Assembly (NCBI GenBank): GCA_934597345.1
Contig: CAKTRJ010000007.1
Span: 4,033-68,032, forward strand
Source: an uncultured Oscillospiraceae bacterium
Lineage (GTDB): Bacteria > Bacillota > Clostridia > Oscillospirales > Oscillospiraceae
Length of the DNA: 64,000 bases
Reading direction: 5' to 3'
In this document: piece after piece, positions 17,062 through 26,139 of the stretch
Layout of the letters: each line of letters opens with the position of its first letter
Numbering within the stretch: the stretch's first letter is position 1
Made by a program: the position numbers and the translations under genes
The notes under the pieces: model-generated
What the model saw: the letters and a program-made list of their open reading frames with translations, nothing else
Database searches by the model: none
Told to the model about the DNA's origin: nothing

Positions 17062-17973
17062 TCAGAACAGATCCAGCATATTGTCCAGATAGATCTCCTC
17101 CCGCACACGCAGGTGGTATTCCGGCTTTGTCATGTAGTAGAGCAGAAACTCCAGAACCAGTGCGCTGCCAAGGCTCCGGCCCTCGATCTTGAACTGGGAA
17201 AAGCCCATGGGCAGGTATCTATTCCGGATATCCTCCACACCGATAAAGCCGGGGTTCTCCATGGCCTTGGAAAAGCGGTAGCCGCCTGCGGCGTCGGGCG
17301 CGGTGCAGCGGTGCTCCGGGCCGTTTATCCCCAGATTCTTCCGGCTGACCGCCTCATAGCAGGCTTTTCTGTCCTTGCAGCCGAAAGCGCAGCACTCGTT
17401 GCACAGGAATTCCACCTTCGCCTTCTGCGGCCGTGTTAAGGTGTCCAGCTTGTCAAAGTCCTTATTCAGCCGGAAATCCGGCACCACATAGCGGAAGTCC
17501 TCCCGCGCAAGCTCATGGCGGAGATCCGGAAAATCCGTCAGCACCTTCGTGGTGGAGGAAACGAAGTAAAGCTGCGGATACGCCCTTTTCAAATGATCCA
17601 GCAGCAGCTCCGAATGGACGATCACGCCGTTTTGAGGACCCCGGCTCTCCGCGAACAGGCGGCACAGGGCATTGCATTTCGGGTCGGAGAGATGCTCCTG
17701 GCGCAGCAAGGAGTTGCTGAAAGTCAGCCGGGCCGGGATGCCGTATTCCCGCGTCAGGGCCAGCACCTCCCGCGGGTCATAATCGCCCGCGCCCACGCGG
17801 CCGCCGCCCCAGAGGCAGTCCTCCGGCGCACCGTACAATGAGCCGATGGCGCACCAGTCGTAGAAGTATTCCCTGTGGGCGCGGAACAGCGGCAGAAACA
17901 CTCGGTACAGCTCATAAAACTCGAACAGGCCGGAAAGATGGTAGTACGCGACGCGGGGACTTGTATCATTCAT
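17062..17973 (-). CDS. Conserved hypothetical protein with Cys-rich centre
   Basis: Not recognised with certainty. The 303-residue protein starts MNDTSPRVAYYHLSGLFEF, alternates hydrophobic strands and helices as a TIM-barrel would, and at about residues 195-240 has a cysteine cluster (FLCNECCAFGCKDRKACYE, then a Cys near PEHRCTAP) that could hold an Fe-S cluster or zinc. It ends KPEYHLRVREEIYLDNMLDLF-like, with no membrane segment or signal. The peptidase U32/UbiU group (barrel with Cys cluster) is a possible relative, on layout only. Start ATG 17973 is downstream of GGAG with slightly long spacing. Confidence 0.55.
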   Translation of the reverse strand: MNDTSPRVAYYHLSGLFEFYELYRVFLPLFRAHREYFYDWCAIGSLYGAPEDCLWGGGRVGAGDYDPREVLALTREYGIPARLTFSNSLLRQEHLSDPKCNALCRLFAESRGPQNGVIVHSELLLDHLKRAYPQLYFVSSTTKVLTDFPDLRHELAREDFRYVVPDFRLNKDFDKLDTLTRPQKAKVEFLCNECCAFGCKDRKACYEAVSRKNLGINGPEHRCTAPDAAGGYRFSKAMENPGFIGVEDIRNRYLPMGFSQFKIEGRSLGSALVLEFLLYYMTKPEYHLRVREEIYLDNMLDLF

Positions 17974-18030
17974 GGCAGAAACAGCTCCTTCTCTTTTTAG
18001 TATATCACCCCGGCAGGCCGCAGCGCAAGA

Positions 18031-18063
18031 AAAAAGAGACGCTTGCGGCAAGCGTCTCTTTTT
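18031..18063 (-). terminator. Terminator of the sugar ABC operon
   Basis: Perfect 15-bp stem (18031-18045 with 18049-18063), 3-nt loop, A-rich and T-rich flanks, just after the second permease gene on the minus strand. Confidence 0.85.
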
Positions 18064-18094
18064 CTATTGAATCAGGCCGATAAAGATCCACCGG

Positions 18095-18952
18095 TCAGCC
18101 CTTGACGCTGCCCAGCGATACGCCCTCTACGATGTAGCGGGACAGGAGGAAATACATGACGAACATGGGTAGAATGGTGATGGACAGGGCCAGGAAGATC
18201 ACGCCGTAGTCGGCGCGGAAGGATTCGCCCATCAGCATCTGCACGAACATGGTCAGTGTTTTCTTGCCGGTGGAGTTGATGATCAGGCTGGGCAGGAACA
18301 GGTTGTTCCAGTTGGCTACGAACTGGAAAATGGCCTGCACCGCCAAGGCCGGCTTCATGATGGGCAGGACGATGGTGTTGAAGGTGTGGAACTCGCCGGA
18401 GCCGTCGATGCGGGCGGCCTCCACCACCTCCAGCGGCAGCGCGCCCAACAGGTACTGCCGCAGGAAGAACACCACCACCGGGGTAGTGATGGCTGGGATG
18501 ATCAGCGGCCAGTAGGTGTCGATCAGCTTCAGCTGGATCATGAATTTATAATAGCCGATGGCGAACACCTGGGTGGGCACCATCATCACCGCCAGAATAA
18601 AGCCCCATGCGGCTTTTTTCAGCTTGAAGTCGTAGGCGTGGATGCCGTAGGCCGTCAGCGCGGAGAAATAGACCGACAGCGCTGTGGCCGGTACCGTCAC
18701 CAGCAGGGAATTGAACATACTGCCCAGAGCGGTAACGCCCAGGCCGCGCTGCTTCAGGTCGAAGTTGCGAAGGTTCTCCAGCAGGTTGCTGCCGAACCAG
18801 AAGCTGATGCCGGACTTGACCTCATTGGAGGTGCGGGTACCGTTGACGAACATCAGGTAAAAGGGCAGCAAACTGATGATGCACAGGAGCACCATCACGA
18901 TGGTGCGGATGATCTTGGCACGCCGGATAGCGGCGGGGTCGTGGTGCTTCAC
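18095..18952 (-). CDS. Carbohydrate ABC importer permease 2 (MalG/UgpE type)
   Basis: A 285-residue inner-membrane permease of the CUT1 group. Six membrane segments, starting with TIVMVLLCIISLLPFYLMF; the cytoplasmic coupling loop LPLEVVEAARIDGSGEF carries the EAA motif that docks on the ATPase. The start is GTG at 18952, overlapping the preceding permease stop (GTGA) with GGAGG 9 bases ahead. No ATPase gene is present in the operon; CUT1 importers often share one MsmX-like ATPase encoded elsewhere. Confidence 0.9.
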   Translation of the reverse strand: MKHHDPAAIRRAKIIRTIVMVLLCIISLLPFYLMFVNGTRTSNEVKSGISFWFGSNLLENLRNFDLKQRGLGVTALGSMFNSLLVTVPATALSVYFSALTAYGIHAYDFKLKKAAWGFILAVMMVPTQVFAIGYYKFMIQLKLIDTYWPLIIPAITTPVVVFFLRQYLLGALPLEVVEAARIDGSGEFHTFNTIVLPIMKPALAVQAIFQFVANWNNLFLPSLIINSTGKKTLTMFVQMLMGESFRADYGVIFLALSITILPMFVMYFLLSRYIVEGVSLGSVKG

Positions 18953-19917
18953 TGTGCGTCACCTCCTGCCTGAATGTGCTTTTTGCGGGGCTGCCGCTCC
19001 TTCATAAAGAAGAACAGCAGCATGGAGATGGCCACCGTCACCAGGAACAGCAGAATGGACACCGCTGCCGCACGGCCGGTATCCGTGCTGTGCAGACGCA
19101 TGATATACATGGTAACGGTGGTGCTGGTGTCGTCGGGATAGCCGATGGTGCCGCCGTTGGTGTTGAACAGCGCGGGAATGTCATACAGCTGCAAGCCGCC
19201 GATGGCGGACGTGACCAGCGTGTACAGCAGCACCGGCTTCAGCAGCGGCAGCGTGATGCGGATGAACTTCTGCCAGGAGCTGGCGCCGTCGATGTCGGCG
19301 GCCTCGTACAGGGACTTGTTGATGCCCATCATGCCAGAGATCAGGATGAGGGACGTGTTGCCGTACCACATCCAGAACAGGATAAAGGAGATGGTCAGGC
19401 TGGTAGCCCACTTGTCGGACATGATGTTGGCCGTCTGTGCCACCCAGCCCAGCTTACGCAGGGTGGTCATCACCGGGCCGTACTGGCACAGCAGCGCGTA
19501 GAACACCATGGAAACGGAGGCCGCCGTAATGATATTGGGCATATAGGTCAGCACCTTAAACACGCCTTTGCCCTTCAATTCCACGCGGTTGTCGGTCAGC
19601 CACGCGGCCACCAGCAGGCTCATCAGGATTTGGGGCACGAAATTGCACACCCAGATCCGCATGGTGTTGCCCAGGTACAGGAGAAAGTTGGCCTTCTCCC
19701 CTTCCACCAGTCCCAGTATCTTGCCGTAGTTTTCCAATCCCGCGAACCGGGAGGTCTCCACCAGATTACGGGTGGTGTATTCAAACAGGCTGTAATAAAA
19801 CGTGCTCAGCAGCGGCCACAGGGAGAACACCAGATATACCAGGAAGAACGGCAGGATAAACCGATAGCCGTATTTGCTGTAATTGATGCCCCTGCGCTTT
19901 TGTCTCGGTACGCGCAT
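18949..19917 (-). CDS. Carbohydrate ABC importer permease 1 (MalF/UgpA type)
   Basis: A 322-residue CUT1 permease: FILPFFLVYLVFSLWPLLSTF first helix, FAGLENYGKIL (family FxGLxNY), and the EAA loop INKSLYEAADIDGASSWQKF. It ends with a final helix and a basic tail. ATG 19917 follows AGGAGG by 7 bases. A 16-bp hairpin sits between it and the binding-protein gene upstream. It pairs with the permease that overlaps its stop. Confidence 0.9.
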   Translation of the reverse strand: MRVPRQKRRGINYSKYGYRFILPFFLVYLVFSLWPLLSTFYYSLFEYTTRNLVETSRFAGLENYGKILGLVEGEKANFLLYLGNTMRIWVCNFVPQILMSLLVAAWLTDNRVELKGKGVFKVLTYMPNIITAASVSMVFYALLCQYGPVMTTLRKLGWVAQTANIMSDKWATSLTISFILFWMWYGNTSLILISGMMGINKSLYEAADIDGASSWQKFIRITLPLLKPVLLYTLVTSAIGGLQLYDIPALFNTNGGTIGYPDDTSTTVTMYIMRLHSTDTGRAAAVSILLFLVTVAISMLLFFFMKERQPRKKHIQAGGDAQ

Positions 19918-19944
19918 GGCGGGCCTCCTTTCGGGAAATGGCCG

Positions 19945-19980
19945 CAGGACTCCCTCCCCCCACCGGGGGAGGGAGTCCTG
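19945..19980 (-). other. Intercistronic hairpin between sugar-binding protein and permease
   Basis: Perfect 16-bp stem (19945-19960 with 19965-19980), 4-nt loop, GC-rich, without a T-run. Same placement as the hairpin at 5384-5417 in the other importer operon; probably raises the binding protein to permease ratio. Confidence 0.6.
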
Positions 19981-19993
19981 TCGGAAAGTTGCC

Positions 19994-21319
19994 TTACTTG
20001 ACGTTCAGGTAGGAATACTTGTCATGGATGGAGGCGGCGAAATCAGACAGGGCAGCGTCCAGATCGCCGTTGGCGATGTACTGATCCACAGCGGCGGGCA
20101 GCAGCTGCTCGCAGATGACCTGATCCTCGCCCACGGCCAGCACGTTGATGCCGTCGCACTTGTCAGCGAAGAAGCCAATGATGTCCTGACCGCCGGCGGT
20201 CTTGTAGGTGCTGGTGGTGCCGGAGCCGTTGGCCTTGATGTAGTCGATGGCGGCCTTGTTGTTCACATAGTCGCCGTTGGCGGTGTTGATGTCCACCATA
20301 GAGTCGGTGTTGCAGGTGGTGTAGTAGATGATCTGGCGAGCCAGCTCCTTATCGGAGCAGTTGGCGGTAGCCGCCAGACCGGTGCCGCCCCAGTAGAAGG
20401 CCTGGGGGCCCTGGATCAGCACGGAGTTGTCGGACCAGGTGTCGGTCAGGCACCAGTAGGTGTACCAAGGGCAGCCGGTGAAGGCGATGCAGGCTTCCGT
20501 CTCCTCGCCGTCGCCGTCCTTCAGGGCGGCCCAGTCGGTGCTCCACATCTTGGTATCGAAGGTCAGACCCTCCAGCTTCTTGCTGAGCTCGAAATAGGTC
20601 TTAACGGCGTCGTCGATGACGATGTTGTCGTCGGCGTCATACCACGCGGAGGTGCGGGCGCCGTTGCAGAACACATACTTCAGGTCGTCCGCGCCGCTGA
20701 GCAGCTTCACCTTTCCGCCGCTCTGCTGGTTGACGGACTGGGAGACCTCAACGACCTTGTCCCAGGTGCTCAGCATATCCTGCAGCGCCGCGGGATCGGT
20801 GGTGCCCAGATACTTCTCGGCCAGATCGGTACGGATCTGCCAGCAGCCGGGCGTAGCCTGCCAGAACAGGGCGTAGGCGTCGCCGTTGGCGTCGCTGCCC
20901 AGCTTCAGGTTATAGTCGTACATGTTGGACATGTCATCGGCGGTGATGCCCAGGTCGGCAGCCTTCATCAGCTGGCCGGACTGGACGTACTTCTGCACAT
21001 AGCCCACTTCCAGCAGCATGATGTCGGGATACTGCTCGTTGCTGGGATCGGCCAGGATGGCGTCGATCTTATCCTGATAGATGTTGGAATCGCCCACGTT
21101 GACGATCTGGATACGGGAGACCTGATCCTCGCTCAGGTACTTGGGCAGCACCTCGTCCAGGATCTTCTGATAGTCGGTGTTCCATGTCCAGATATAGAAC
21201 GGGTCGGTGCTTGCGGCATCATCAGCGCCCTGATTGTCGCCGGGCTGCTCGGTGTTGCCGCAGGCCACAAGGCTCAGCGCCATGACCAGCGCCAGCAGCA
21301 TAGCCAAAAACTTCTTCAT
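19994..21319 (-). CDS. Carbohydrate ABC importer binding lipoprotein
   Basis: A 441-residue extracellular sugar-binding protein (SBP_bac_1). Signal peptide MKKFLAMLLALVMALSLVAC ends with lipobox LVAC (Cys 20). The mature protein begins with an acidic linker, then PFYIWTWNTDYQKIL, YPDIMLLEVGYVQKYV, ACIAFTGCPWYTYW and a Trp/Tyr-rich interior typical of oligosaccharide binders. Neighbouring cellobiose phosphorylase and LacI remnants suggest a cello-oligosaccharide ligand (inference). AAGGAGG precedes the start; the lacI remnant ends 60 bp upstream on the same strand. Confidence 0.88.
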   Translation of the reverse strand: MKKFLAMLLALVMALSLVACGNTEQPGDNQGADDAASTDPFYIWTWNTDYQKILDEVLPKYLSEDQVSRIQIVNVGDSNIYQDKIDAILADPSNEQYPDIMLLEVGYVQKYVQSGQLMKAADLGITADDMSNMYDYNLKLGSDANGDAYALFWQATPGCWQIRTDLAEKYLGTTDPAALQDMLSTWDKVVEVSQSVNQQSGGKVKLLSGADDLKYVFCNGARTSAWYDADDNIVIDDAVKTYFELSKKLEGLTFDTKMWSTDWAALKDGDGEETEACIAFTGCPWYTYWCLTDTWSDNSVLIQGPQAFYWGGTGLAATANCSDKELARQIIYYTTCNTDSMVDINTANGDYVNNKAAIDYIKANGSGTTSTYKTAGGQDIIGFFADKCDGINVLAVGEDQVICEQLLPAAVDQYIANGDLDAALSDFAASIHDKYSYLNVK

Positions 21320-21379
21320 AAGCTTTTCCTCCTTAAAAATGTGTGATATACAGACTGTGCGCCTTGCACAGGTATCACC

Positions 21380-22087
21380 TTATTCGGTGCGGGGCGGGGC
21401 TATCGTTCCGCCGGGCAGAAGTGCGCCGGAGACGACGGTACGATCCATCACGGTGGTGCGGGGCTTTTCGATCAGCTCGATGAGCCGTGCGGCGGCCGTC
21501 CTGCCCAGCACGGCCGTATCCTGCCGGTAAGTGGTCAGCCGGGGGCTCATGGTCTGGGAGAGATAAATACCGTCGTACCCCGCCACGGAGATGTCGCCGG
21601 GAACGCGCAGCCCGGCAGCGGCGATGGTGTTCAGTCCGCCGATGGCGGAAAAATCATCGGGAAACAGGATACAGGTAGGGGGCTGGGGCAGCGCCAGCAG
21701 CGCCGCCGTCTCCCGGGCGCAGCGCTCCGGATCGTGATAGCGTCCGGCGCGGATGTAGTCCGGCTCCGCCTCCAGTCCCAGCGATTCCAGCGCCCGGTAA
21801 TAGGAGGTCAGGCGGTTCTGGGTAACGGCGGTATCCTCGCCATGGATGAAGGCAATGCGGCGGTGGCCAGCCTCGTACACGTGGCGCACCAGCGCCTCTG
21901 TGCCGCAGAGGTTATCGGAGGTCACGGCCAGACGGTTGTTGAACACGTGGTCGATGGTCACCAGCGGCAATCCGCTGTCCACCAGCTCCTGCACCTGCGG
22001 ATGGGTGAAGTCCACACAGGCGATGACGACCCCGTCCAGACCGCAGTAGCGGCAGTGCTGCAAATAGGTGGTAGGCTTGCCGCCCAC
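21380..22087 (-). pseudogene. LacI-family regulator missing its DNA-binding domain
   Basis: The frame holds about 235 residues of a periplasmic-binding-like effector domain: GLDGVVIACVDF, LPLVTIDHVFNN, GHRRIAFIHGEDT, PTCILFPDDFSAIGGL, VAGYDGIYLSQTMSPRLTT, RTAAARLIELI. These are the usual LacI landmarks from about residue 110 onward. The N-terminal helix-turn-helix (about 60 residues) and the first part of the effector domain are absent; the frame runs instead into the reversed start of the truncated cellobiose phosphorylase. It can no longer bind DNA. The surviving sequence has no internal stop, so the loss is recent or an assembly join. Confidence 0.8.
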
Positions 22088-24260
22088 ATTGTGGTTAAGA
22101 GATGATTACGAATGCCGCCACGGGCTGGGCTACACCGTCATCCGCGGCGTCAAAAACGGCGTGGCCGTCCGTCAGGAGATGCTGGTACCCAAGGGTGACA
22201 ACTGCCTGCTGATCCGTCTGACCGTCACCAACGAGAGCGCTGTAGAGCGCACCATATCTCTTTTCCCCTATGTGGAATTCTGCCTGTGGGACGCCATGGA
22301 TGACAGCTCCAATTTTCAGCGGAACTTCTCCATCGGCGAGGTGGAATTGGAGCCCAACGCCATCTACCATAAGACCGAGTACCGGGAGCGACGGGATCAC
22401 TACGCCGTCCTGTGGGCCGACCGGCCCTATGACGGCTTTGATACCAGCCGGGACGCTTTTATGGGAGTCTACGGCGGGCCGTCCATGCCGCAGGCGGTGA
22501 AGGACGGCGCGTGTACCGGCAGCGTGGCCCACGGCTGGGCGCCGGTAGGCGCCATGCAGTTCACCCTGTCCCTGGCCGCTGGTGCGTCCCAGTCGCTGCT
22601 GCTGGGGCTGGGCTACATTGAGAATCCGGAGAAGAGCAAGTGGGCCGCTCCCGGCGTTATCAACAAGGAAAAGGCCCACGCCATGATGGAGCGCTACCGC
22701 TCCGGTGCAGCCTTTGATGAGGCACTCTCCGCCCTGTGGGATCACTGGAGCGGCCTGTTGAGCGGCTATCGTGTCTCCACCGGCGACGAAAAGCTGGATC
22801 GCATGGTGAATATCTGGAACCAGTACCAGTGCATGGTCACCTTCAACATGAGCCGCTCCGCCAGCTATTTTGAAAGCGGCATGGGCCGGGGCATGGGCTT
22901 CCGGGATTCCTGTCAGGATCTGCTGGGCTTTGTCCACATGATCCCCCAACGGGCAAGAGAGCGCATTCTGGACATCGCCGCCACCCAGTTTCCCGACGGC
23001 AGCGCCTATCATCAGTACCAGCCCCTGACCAAGAAGGGCAATCTGGCGGTGGGCAGCGGCTTCAATGACGACCCGCTGTGGCTCATCGCCGGAACGGACG
23101 CTTACCTCCGGGAAACGGGGGACTGGAGCATTCTGAACGAACCGGTGCCCTTTGACACACAGGCCGGCACGGAGCAGCCGCTGCTGGAACATCTGCGCCG
23201 CAGCTTCCGCTATACCGCGGAGCACCTGGGCCCTCACGGTCTGCCGCTGATCGGCCGCGCCGACTGGAACGACTGCCTGAACCTGAACTGCTTCTCCGCC
23301 CACCCCGGCGAGAGCTTCCAGACCACCGGCCCAAGCGAAGGACCTGTGGCCGAGAGCGTATTCATCGCCGGTATGTTCGTGAAATACGGCCGCGCATGGG
23401 CGGATATATGCCGTCATCTGAGCATGACAGACGAAGCGGAGGACGCAGAAACCGCCATCGCCGCCGTGGAGCGCGCCGTGCTGGATGCCGGGTGGGACGG
23501 CGAGTGGTTTCGCCGCGCCTATGATGCCTTCGGTCAGCCTGTTGGCAGCCGGACATGTGAGGAGGGCCAGATCTTCATCGAGCCCCAGGGTATGTGCGTG
23601 ATGGCGGGCATCGGCGCTGCCGCCGGTCAGGCGGCGCAGGCGCTGAAGAGCGTGGAGCGGTATCTGGATACCCAATACGGTATCGTTCTGCTGCATCCGG
23701 CCTACACCCGGTATCATCTGGAGTTGGGTGAGATCACCAGCTATCCCCCCGGTTATAAGGAAAATGCCGGTATCTTCTGCCATAACAACCCGTGGATCAC
23801 CTGCGCCGAGACGGTGCTGGGACACGGCGTGCGGGCGTTTGAGGTCTATCGCAAGACCTGCCCGGCCTATATCGAGGACATCAGCGAGATCCACCGCACC
23901 GAGCCGTATGTGTACAGTCAGATGGTGGCTGGCAAGGACGCTCCTACCTTCGGTGAAGGGAAGAACAGTTGGCTCACCGGCACGGCGGCGTGGACGTTCG
24001 TCAGCATTTCCCAGGCCATTCTGGGCATACAGCCTACGCTGGAGGGCCTTGCCATCGACCCCTGTATTCCCGCGGAATGGGCAGGCTTCACCGTGGATCG
24101 CCGCTATCGCGGCGCCGTCTATCACATCACCGTGGAAAATCCCCGCCACGCGGAAAAAGGCGTCGTTTCTCTCACCATGGACGGCTCCCCCATCGCCGGA
24201 AACGTGCTGCCGCCGGCCGCACCCGGCACAGAGGTGCGGGTACACGCCGTTATGGGCTGA
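22068..24260 (+). pseudogene. Cellobiose phosphorylase (GH94) lacking its N-terminus
   Basis: GH94 enzymes split cellobiose with phosphate to glucose-1-P and glucose. About 720 residues are recognisable from [10 protein letters not shown] (near 22107) to the C-terminus, with [28 protein letters not shown], the catalytic Asp in [14 protein letters not shown] and [15 protein letters not shown]. Intact homologues have about 810 residues, so roughly the first 100 (start of the N-terminal beta-sandwich) are missing. The only upstream start is a GTG at 22068 inside reversed lacI sequence, without a good ribosome site. The catalytic domain is intact, but expression and folding are doubtful. Confidence 0.85.
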
Positions 24261-24282
24261 AATGAATAAATGAATAACAGAA

Positions 24283-24315
24283 CGACCCTCGCGCAGATAC
24301 TCTGCGCGAGGGTCG
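24283..24315. terminator. Bidirectional terminator between GH94 and galM
   Basis: Perfect 15-bp stem (24283-24297 with 24301-24315) and 3-nt loop between two convergent genes. Confidence 0.75.
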
Positions 24316-24320
24316 CATCG

Positions 24321-25328
24321 TTATTTTGAGAAGGTATACACCGTGCAGTGGCGGTATACTTCGCCTTTCCGCAGCAGCGGCTGTGGGAAGCCCGGGTGAT
24401 GTAGCGCGTCCGGCGGAAACTGCGGCTCCAGACACACGGCGCAGCGGGGTTCATACGCCGCGCCGTTCTTTCCGTTCCGCCGGGACAGCCAGTTTGCCGT
24501 ATACAGCTGCACGCCGGGGGATGTAGTATCCACCGTCATGGTGATGCCGCTCCTGTCGCCCCGTAGCACCGCCGCCCGGCGCAGGCCACCGCCGTCCACG
24601 CAAAAATGATGGTCGTAGCCGTTCACCAGCCGCAGCTGCTCCTCCGGGGCGTCGATGTCCAGGCCCACTGTCTTGGCGGCGCGGAAGTCAAAGGGCGTTC
24701 CGGCCCCCGGCAGCGCCCGTCCTGTGGGCAGGCAGCCCGGCGAGGTCTCCAGATACGTCTCCGCCGCCAGCGTCAGGGTGTGCCCCATAGCCGTACCGCC
24801 GCCGTTCAGGTTGAAATAGCTGTGGTTGGTGAGACTGCACAGGGTGTCGATGTCGCTTTCGGCCTCGTACTCTATCCGCAGCGACGCGCCGGCCAGCCGG
24901 TACGTCACCGACACGTTCAGTGCGCCGGGATAGCCTTCCTCGCCGTCGGGCGACAGGCGGCGCAGCCGTACGCCGTCCGGCAGTAATTCCGCTATCCAGA
25001 TACGTTTGTCAAAGCCCCGCACGCCGCCGTGGAGGTGGTTCTCTCCGTCGTTTTTCGCCAACGGGTACGTCTTGCCGTTCAGGGTGAAGGATGCCCCGCC
25101 GATGCGGTTGCACACGCGGCCCACCGTCGCCCCGAAGCAGCCGTCGCCGCCCTCGTACTCCGGCAGGGTGTCATAGCCCAGTACCACGTCCACGCCGCCG
25201 AATACCAGCCGCCGCAGCGTTGTGCCGTAGGTAAGTACCTCCGCTGTCAGAAGCTCATTTTTCAGCGTCCAGCTCTCCACGGTCTCGCCGAGCGCTGTTA
25301 TGCCGAAAGTCTGATACATCTCCCTCAT
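24321..25328 (-). CDS. galM: Aldose 1-epimerase (mutarotase)
   Basis: Interconverts alpha and beta anomers of aldohexoses, here probably glucose from oligosaccharide breakdown. The 335-residue protein has the GalM landmarks GATVGRVCNRIGGASF, GENHLHGGVRGFDK (substrate His), LTNHSYFNLNG (catalytic His), GYDHHFCVDG, and the C-terminal VCLEPQFPPDALHHPGFP containing the catalytic Glu. ATG 25328 is preceded by GGAGG; a TTGCCT-17-TATTAT promoter lies 50-80 bp upstream. Confidence 0.93.
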   Translation of the reverse strand: MREMYQTFGITALGETVESWTLKNELLTAEVLTYGTTLRRLVFGGVDVVLGYDTLPEYEGGDGCFGATVGRVCNRIGGASFTLNGKTYPLAKNDGENHLHGGVRGFDKRIWIAELLPDGVRLRRLSPDGEEGYPGALNVSVTYRLAGASLRIEYEAESDIDTLCSLTNHSYFNLNGGGTAMGHTLTLAAETYLETSPGCLPTGRALPGAGTPFDFRAAKTVGLDIDAPEEQLRLVNGYDHHFCVDGGGLRRAAVLRGDRSGITMTVDTTSPGVQLYTANWLSRRNGKNGAAYEPRCAVCLEPQFPPDALHHPGFPQPLLRKGEVYRHCTVYTFSK

Positions 25329-25376
25329 CTGTGCCGCCTCCTCTCCATAGGTGCGTTTCAGCTTTTCACCCTTAGT

Positions 25377-25405
25377 ATAATAGTCTGCATTTTGCCAAAA
25401 GGCAA
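25377..25405 (-). promoter_or_regulatory. Putative galM promoter
   Basis: Minus strand TTGCCT (25405-25400), 17-bp spacer, TATTAT (25382-25377). Confidence 0.55.
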
Positions 25406-25521
25406 GGGCAATGCGCGTAAAGACAGCCGAGCGTTGGTGCTGCCCCTGACATTAACTGGCTCTTTCTCTTCTCAAAACGATTTAGCCGTATGGCTTTCGA
25501 TCCCTGTATGATGTGACCGTC

Positions 25522-26108
25522 TCACTGTTCCGGTGACGCCGGGAACTGCCGGCCCGTGTGGTCGATGGTGTAGTCCCCCGTCAGGATCAGCTGGCTGATG
25601 GGCACCACGGTGTAGCCCTCGTTGATAAGATACTCCAGAATACGCGGCAGTGCCTCCGGCGTGTGGAGGGCCGCATTGTGGAACAGCACGATGCTCCCCG
25701 GCTGTACCTTGGACGTCACTCGCTGGTAGATGGTATCGGCATCGTAGTCCTTCCAGTCCAGGGAGTCCACATCCCACTGGATGGGCTCCATGCCCAGTGA
25801 GCGCACGGCGGAGATCACATGGTCGTCATACTCGCCGTAAGGACAGCGGATCAACGTGGGGCAGCAGCCGGTAACGGCCTTGATCTTATCACAGCTGGTC
25901 TGAATATCCGCCACGATCTGTGAGGTGCTCAGGCTGTTGTAATGGTCGTGATGGGTGGAATGGCTCATAACCTCATGGCCCGCGTCGTGGAGCGCCTTTA
26001 CCGATTCCGGGTATTTATCCACCCAGTCCCCTACCACGAAAAAGGTGGTTTTCACGTTATACTTCGCCAGAATATCAATGAGATGCTGGGTATCCTCGTT
26101 GCCCCACG
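25522..26108 (-). pseudogene. Polysaccharide deacetylase (PdaB-like), C-terminal piece
   Basis: About 192 residues of a NodB-fold carbohydrate esterase: NEDTQHLIDILAKYNVKTTF, VVGDWVDKYPESV, the metal-ligand motif HSTHHDHYNSL (HSxxH), RCPYGEYDD and the final IVLFHNAALHTPEALP. The frame opens at the left end of the integrated element with no start codon of its own; the catalytic-Asp motif FDAAWG is encoded 11 kb away at 37.16 kb. The joined protein would be about 260 residues, the size of PdaB. The piece is not expected to be active. Confidence 0.9.
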
Positions 26109-26128
26109 GTGATGGTAAAGTGCGGCAG
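26102..26128. repeat. Left attachment site and terminal inverted repeat
   Basis: CCCCACG core followed by the left 21-bp inverted repeat; lies 11 bp after the ATPase stop codon. Serine recombinases cut at such short cores. Confidence 0.82.
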
Positions 26129-26139
26129 TTTATTGCCGC

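Noticed and set aside
19883..24245. Very long open frames opposite the sugar ABC, GH94 and other GC-rich genes
   Set aside because: They are antisense shadows of clear genes, with no ribosome sites, and consist of low-complexity Gly/Ala/Arg/Gln/His sequence.
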